This document shows positions 60,839 to 64,000 of a DNA stretch of 64,000 nucleotides, piece by piece. The notes beneath the pieces were generated by a model. That model was given only the letters and a program-made list of their open reading frames with translations, searched no databases and was not told the origin of the DNA. How positions within the stretch are numbered: position 1 is the first letter of the stretch; each line of letters starts with the position of its first letter. The stretch is from the NCBI GenBank assembly GCA_964621185.1, contig CAZULM010000004.1:124001-188000 (forward strand), written 5' to 3'. The stretch is from M3007 sp964621185. Lineage in GTDB: Bacteria > Bacteroidota > Bacteroidia > Chitinophagales > Saprospiraceae. The translations under genes and the position numbers were made by a program.

Positions 60839-62122
60839 ATGAAAGATTTTTTCGACCAATTCCGGGACAACCTTGCCGGGCGGCCCGAACCGGAATTTGA
60901 CCCGCAAGACTGGCAAAACCTTGAAAAGCGGCTCGACGAATCGCCCGTCCAGCGCCGGTTGGCGCTGCCGCTCCTGGGTTGGCGCTGGCTGCCATTTGCG
61001 CTGCTCCTGCTCGGTACAAATACGGCATTTTGGCTCGAATTGCGCCGCGCAGCCCATACAATCGAACGCTTAGAAAACAGCCGCGACACGGTTTTTGTGA
61101 CAACTGTTATCCCGCAGAAGGACACGGTCTGGTTGAGCACTGTGCAGTACCGGACATTGGTGGCGCCTTGGCCAAAGGCCAAGCAGGATGCCAAAGAACA
61201 ACAGGCAGGCAACACTGCCCCAACGATCGGGCAAAAGGGATTTGCGGAACAAAAGCCGCAAGAATTCCCTGCTGCCCAACCCGGCAAAAGTCCTTTTATT
61301 AATGAAAATCAAAAACTTATCTCTGATTCGGCAAATACAAGCCTGACTGTAGGCGCGTCGCCTGAGCGCGCTACTGCAACATTCGCCGACACAACATTTG
61401 CCCCTGCCCAGGTACCCGCTGCAAATTCCCCCGATATCCCAAGCATTGCAGATTCGCTGGCCGAAGAAACCCGCGCCGCAAAATTGCCAAGCCGCCGCAA
61501 AACATTCGAAGAGCACCTGATCGCCTTGCGGCCGAAAACTTTCACAGCGCTTGCTTCGGGCGGGCTGGCGATGCCGCCGCGCGCGGGCAGGCACCTCAAA
61601 CCCGGTTACACGCTGGGCCTGGCCGCTGAGATCGGCTTTTCAAAAAACTTGCGGCTCTGGGCCGACGTTCATTTTCAGCAAAACCACCTCAAAACCACGA
61701 GCATGGACGCTGCCCTCGGCGTGCCGCCCGTAGTGCCGCCCAATGACGACCTGGTGTTCACCGAAGCGACCGCCGACGAAAAGTTCCGCCAGTTTTCGCT
61801 GGGCATGGCGCATGTTTTTCGGCCGCTTGGCCATTGGCGGCCCCTGATTGGCGTGGGCTGGGGCATCCGCTTTGCACAGGGGTACGACCTTAGCTATGAC
61901 TTTGAAAACCACGCACAAGGGATCAGTTGGAAATACGAAACCGAGGTAAGGCCCGCTGATGGGCAAACCCAGTTCGCCCTGCTTCGGGCCGGGGTTGAGT
62001 GGGCGTTTTTGGATCATTGGCGGCTGCAACTGAACAGCGGGATGCGCAGCGATTTCGGCACTGGAGGGATGCGAAGGCCCCGATTCGTGGGCTTGCACCT
62101 GGGTGTTGGCCGCCAGTTTTGA
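60839..62122 (+). CDS. Sigma-partner membrane protein with beta-barrel-like C-terminus
   Basis: A 427-residue protein encoded 4 bp after the sigma factor. Residues 1-48 are cytoplasmic and resemble anti-sigma N-termini (FFDQFRDNLAGRPEPEFDPQ). One membrane helix spans about 49-68. A low-complexity linker rich in Ala, Pro, Gln and Lys runs to about 240. The last 180 residues look like an outer-membrane or porin-like beta domain (GYTLGLAAEIGFSKNLRLWAD, HVFRPLGHWRPLIGVGWGI, ending GLHLGVGRQF with terminal Phe). If right, one chain would span the inner membrane and reach the outer membrane, a signal-transfer arrangement. The anti-sigma role is inferred from position. Confidence 0.75.
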   Translation: MKDFFDQFRDNLAGRPEPEFDPQDWQNLEKRLDESPVQRRLALPLLGWRWLPFALLLLGTNTAFWLELRRAAHTIERLENSRDTVFVTTVIPQKDTVWLSTVQYRTLVAPWPKAKQDAKEQQAGNTAPTIGQKGFAEQKPQEFPAAQPGKSPFINENQKLISDSANTSLTVGASPERATATFADTTFAPAQVPAANSPDIPSIADSLAEETRAAKLPSRRKTFEEHLIALRPKTFTALASGGLAMPPRAGRHLKPGYTLGLAAEIGFSKNLRLWADVHFQQNHLKTTSMDAALGVPPVVPPNDDLVFTEATADEKFRQFSLGMAHVFRPLGHWRPLIGVGWGIRFAQGYDLSYDFENHAQGISWKYETEVRPADGQTQFALLRAGVEWAFLDHWRLQLNSGMRSDFGTGGMRRPRFVGLHLGVGRQF

Positions 62123-62216
62123 AAAATGTGGAACCCGCGCAGCGTTTAGCCCCGAACCGCCCGTACAGACAGGTAAATCCGGATTTTTTTCAGCCACATT
62201 TTCACAACAGTTATTC

Positions 62217-62318
62217 CTCACGCCGCTTGGTTTTGTGCATACCGATCTTTGTAATCAATTGAAGATCAGCTGAATCAATCATACTCAATCACAAAAATCA
62301 GGCGAATCATAGTATACT
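62217..62318 (-). repeat. Five-copy intergenic element, copy C (full length)
   Basis: Read on the minus strand it is TATACTATGATTCGCCTGAT through GAGTATGATTGATTCAGCTG to GCACAAAACCAAGCGGCGTG. The TATACT end lies 4 bp before the ATG of the lipoprotein gene at 62322 and therefore supplies its upstream sequence. Confidence 0.85.
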
Positions 62319-62321
62319 ACG

Positions 62322-63029
62322 ATGAAAAAGATCATTTTTTGCCTGCTCGTCGCCGCGTTTTTCGCCTGTAAAAAGGACAATCCGCGGCAGATAGACAGCT
62401 CCTACCAACCCGATGTGAGCGCCTCAAAATTCAACGCCAGCACCAATCTTAGCAACCCGCTGCTGCCTTTCGCCGCAGGAAAAACCTACATATTTGAGGG
62501 CCAGACAGCGGAAGGCCTGGAACGGATAGAAGTCAAGCGGAAGCCTGAAACCAAAACAATCCTGGGCATCGAGTGCATCGTAGTCAACGACCGCGTATGG
62601 CTCAACGGCGTACTGATCGAGGACACCGACGACTGGTACGCCCAGGACAACGATGGGAATGTGTGGTATTTCGGCGAAGCGGTGAAGAACTACAAGCCCG
62701 ACGGTACTTTCAAAGATACCCGAGGCTCCTGGGAAGCCGGCAAGGACGGCGCAAAGCCTGGCATCGTCATGCTCGCCAACCCACAACCGGGCATGAAGTA
62801 CCGCCAGGAATACTATTTCAACGAAGCCGAGGATGAGGCCGAGGTGCTCGATACCGGGCTGACAGTCAGCTGCCCCTATGGCACCTTCACAGACTGCCTG
62901 AAAACCCGCGACTTCACCGCCCTCGAGCCCGACTTGAATGAAAACAAGTACTACGCCCCCGGCATCGGGGTCGTCAAGGAAGTCAACCTGACCGACAACG
63001 AAACCATCCAGCTGATTGAAATTCAGTAG
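62322..63029 (+). CDS. Lipoprotein with a TapB/DUF3108-like body
   Basis: A 235-residue lipoprotein: signal sequence MKKIIFCLLVAAFFACKK with the lipobox cysteine at 16. The body has NPLLPFAAGKTYIFEGQTAE and the C-terminal CPYGTFTDCLKTRDFTALEPDLNENKYYAPGIGVVKEV, a pattern seen in DUF3108/TapB-like proteins and more distantly like the protein at 39.5 kb. Its role is unknown. The upstream sequence is a copy of the five-copy repeat, which ends 4 bp before the ATG, so its promoter is either in the repeat or further upstream. The PepSY-like lipoprotein gene follows 94 bp later. Confidence 0.75.
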   Translation: MKKIIFCLLVAAFFACKKDNPRQIDSSYQPDVSASKFNASTNLSNPLLPFAAGKTYIFEGQTAEGLERIEVKRKPETKTILGIECIVVNDRVWLNGVLIEDTDDWYAQDNDGNVWYFGEAVKNYKPDGTFKDTRGSWEAGKDGAKPGIVMLANPQPGMKYRQEYYFNEAEDEAEVLDTGLTVSCPYGTFTDCLKTRDFTALEPDLNENKYYAPGIGVVKEVNLTDNETIQLIEIQ

Positions 63030-63123
63030 TTTGGCATGGGGCGACCCATAATTTTAGATAGCGGGAAAACCATAAAAACAAGGGATATCCATAGTGTTTC
63101 ACATCATTCAACATTCTTACAAC

Positions 63124-63621
63124 ATGAAAAAAGCGCCCATTTTTTTGCTGCCCCTTATCGCACTGCTTTTCATTTTTTCAACCTGCAAAGACGACAATAT
63201 CTCCGCAGATAAGCTTCCGGCAGCGATCAAAACCTATTTGGACACCCATTACCCCGGCGGCTATGAGGTGGAGAAATTAGAAAATGAAACCCTTTGCACA
63301 GGCCAGGCAGTTGTCGAGGTCGAAATCGAAACCAGCGACGATGTGATTTCCGAACTGACTTTCGACAGCGAAGGCACGATGGTTTTTTCTTCCACCGAGA
63401 TCAAGGTAAGCGAGCTTCCGGCGGCGGTTTCAGCGGCAGCCCTGGCAAAGTACCCCGGGGCGACGCTGAAGGAGGCCGAACGCCAGGACCTGGCCGGCGG
63501 GGGCATCCGCTACGAAATTGAAGTCAAGACAGGCGGCTCGGTGCGCGATGCCTTGTTCGAGGAGGAAGGGGCCTTTGTTTGCGATGCGGCAGATGCGGGG
63601 AAGGAAGGGGATGACGAGTGA
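63124..63621 (+). CDS. PepSY-like putative lipoprotein
   Basis: A 165-residue lipoprotein with signal sequence and lipobox (MKKAPIFLLPLIALLFIFSTC, Cys at 21). Two PepSY-like repeats follow: LPAAIKTYLDTHYPGGYEVEKLENET and LPAAVSAAALAKYPGATLKEAERQD, each a helix followed by strands. PepSY-like proteins of Bacteroidota are periplasmic or outer-membrane inhibitors or stress proteins of unknown detailed role. The start ATG 63124 is chosen because it begins the signal sequence; ten upstream codons add a hydrophilic stretch. Confidence 0.82.
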   Translation: MKKAPIFLLPLIALLFIFSTCKDDNISADKLPAAIKTYLDTHYPGGYEVEKLENETLCTGQAVVEVEIETSDDVISELTFDSEGTMVFSSTEIKVSELPAAVSAAALAKYPGATLKEAERQDLAGGGIRYEIEVKTGGSVRDALFEEEGAFVCDAADAGKEGDDE

Positions 63622-64000
63622 ATCGGCGAGGGTTACTTGTGCGGAACCCACTAGTGCCAGGAGCGGCAATTGCCCTGCAAACTCGACGAAGGCTTCGCGG
63701 GCTCGTACCAGGTATGATGGTACGACAGGTTAAAGCCTACCCAATGCGCTACCGGAAACGCTCGGGCAGGGTTTCCTGCCTTATGTTCCTTTATCTGTTT
63801 GCACAGGATGCCGGGGATTTGCCTCCCGTTGATGGCGGTTTGGGTTTCCAGCAACTTGCCAAAAATTAGGTTGTTTAACGCACATAATTAAATATCTCGG
63901 TTTATCAGGTATAATAATAGCATTTTACTATGCTTGTTTCACGGGCTGACCAGCAGCGGTAGCCATTTGGGGGCGGCATTGCAAAAAGTAAGCGCCAATT
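63622..64000. other. Right-edge region without a recognised gene
   Basis: 379 bp after the PepSY-like gene. Short frames on both strands (about 65-85 codons) show no recognisable protein. The last 130 bp are AT-rich and could be a promoter region for a gene beyond the window. Confidence 0.35.

Noticed and set aside
63651..63869. Two short overlapping frames of about 65-85 codons at the right edge
   Set aside because: No family, no promoter and no start context; probably chance frames.

Overview
The window looks like chromosomal DNA of a GC-rich Bacteroidota, most likely the Saprospiria (Haliscomenobacter/Lewinella-like). The evidence is a GldN component of the type IX secretion system (T9SS), five secreted proteins with T9SS C-terminal sorting domains, a TonB-type outer-membrane protein, no obvious Shine-Dalgarno sites, and about fourteen Bacteroidota-type -7 promoter boxes of the form TAnnTTTG, most of them followed by C. 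The species assignment is inference. No tRNA, rRNA, phage, CRISPR array or insertion sequence with a transposase was seen.

Layout. 1-7.8 kb (minus strand): an unrecognised partial protein, an AraC-type DNA-binding protein, DUF4286 plus aroA, a DEAD-box RNA helicase with a long leader, and an ABC exporter. 8-16.4 kb: thiolase, TlpA-like thioredoxin and an HI0933-type flavoprotein, then an orphan gldN, a bacilliredoxin, an ECF sigma factor with a TPR-bearing membrane partner, a 221-bp MITE-like element and an AbiEii-type toxin module. 16.4-24.4 kb: a giant beta-propeller/LamG T9SS cargo, then a translationally coupled SIR2-TIR / nSTAND pair, which is the best candidate for an undescribed conflict (defence) system here. 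24.4-35.4 kb: a 2-hydroxyacid dehydrogenase, small enzymes, a candidate structured RNA, a TonB-type OMP, a glycosyltransferase, a small HTH-regulated membrane protein, a T9SS protein that is little more than a sorting domain, an NRDE protein and gyrB. 35.7-51.9 kb: an SLC13 transporter, a TPR glycosyltransferase-like protein, rlmF, a PutP-type symporter, two tandem reprolysin-like T9SS proteins whose zinc motif reads QExxH instead of HExxH, and hisA. 52-64 kb: a cyclase-family enzyme, a prokaryotic pentameric ligand-gated ion channel, a second MITE copy, a HYR-domain T9SS protein, pepD, a second ECF sigma module whose partner carries a beta-barrel-like C-terminus, and two small lipoproteins.

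Repeats are the other theme. A 221-bp element with perfect ends and a nested central palindrome occurs twice in opposite orientation (about 95% identical). A separate element of about 75-105 bp occurs five times, three times directly before a start codon. Several unrelated families of short iterated units (7-12 bp) sit tightly against start or stop codons, four of them as inverted pairs that would make strong hairpins in RNA.
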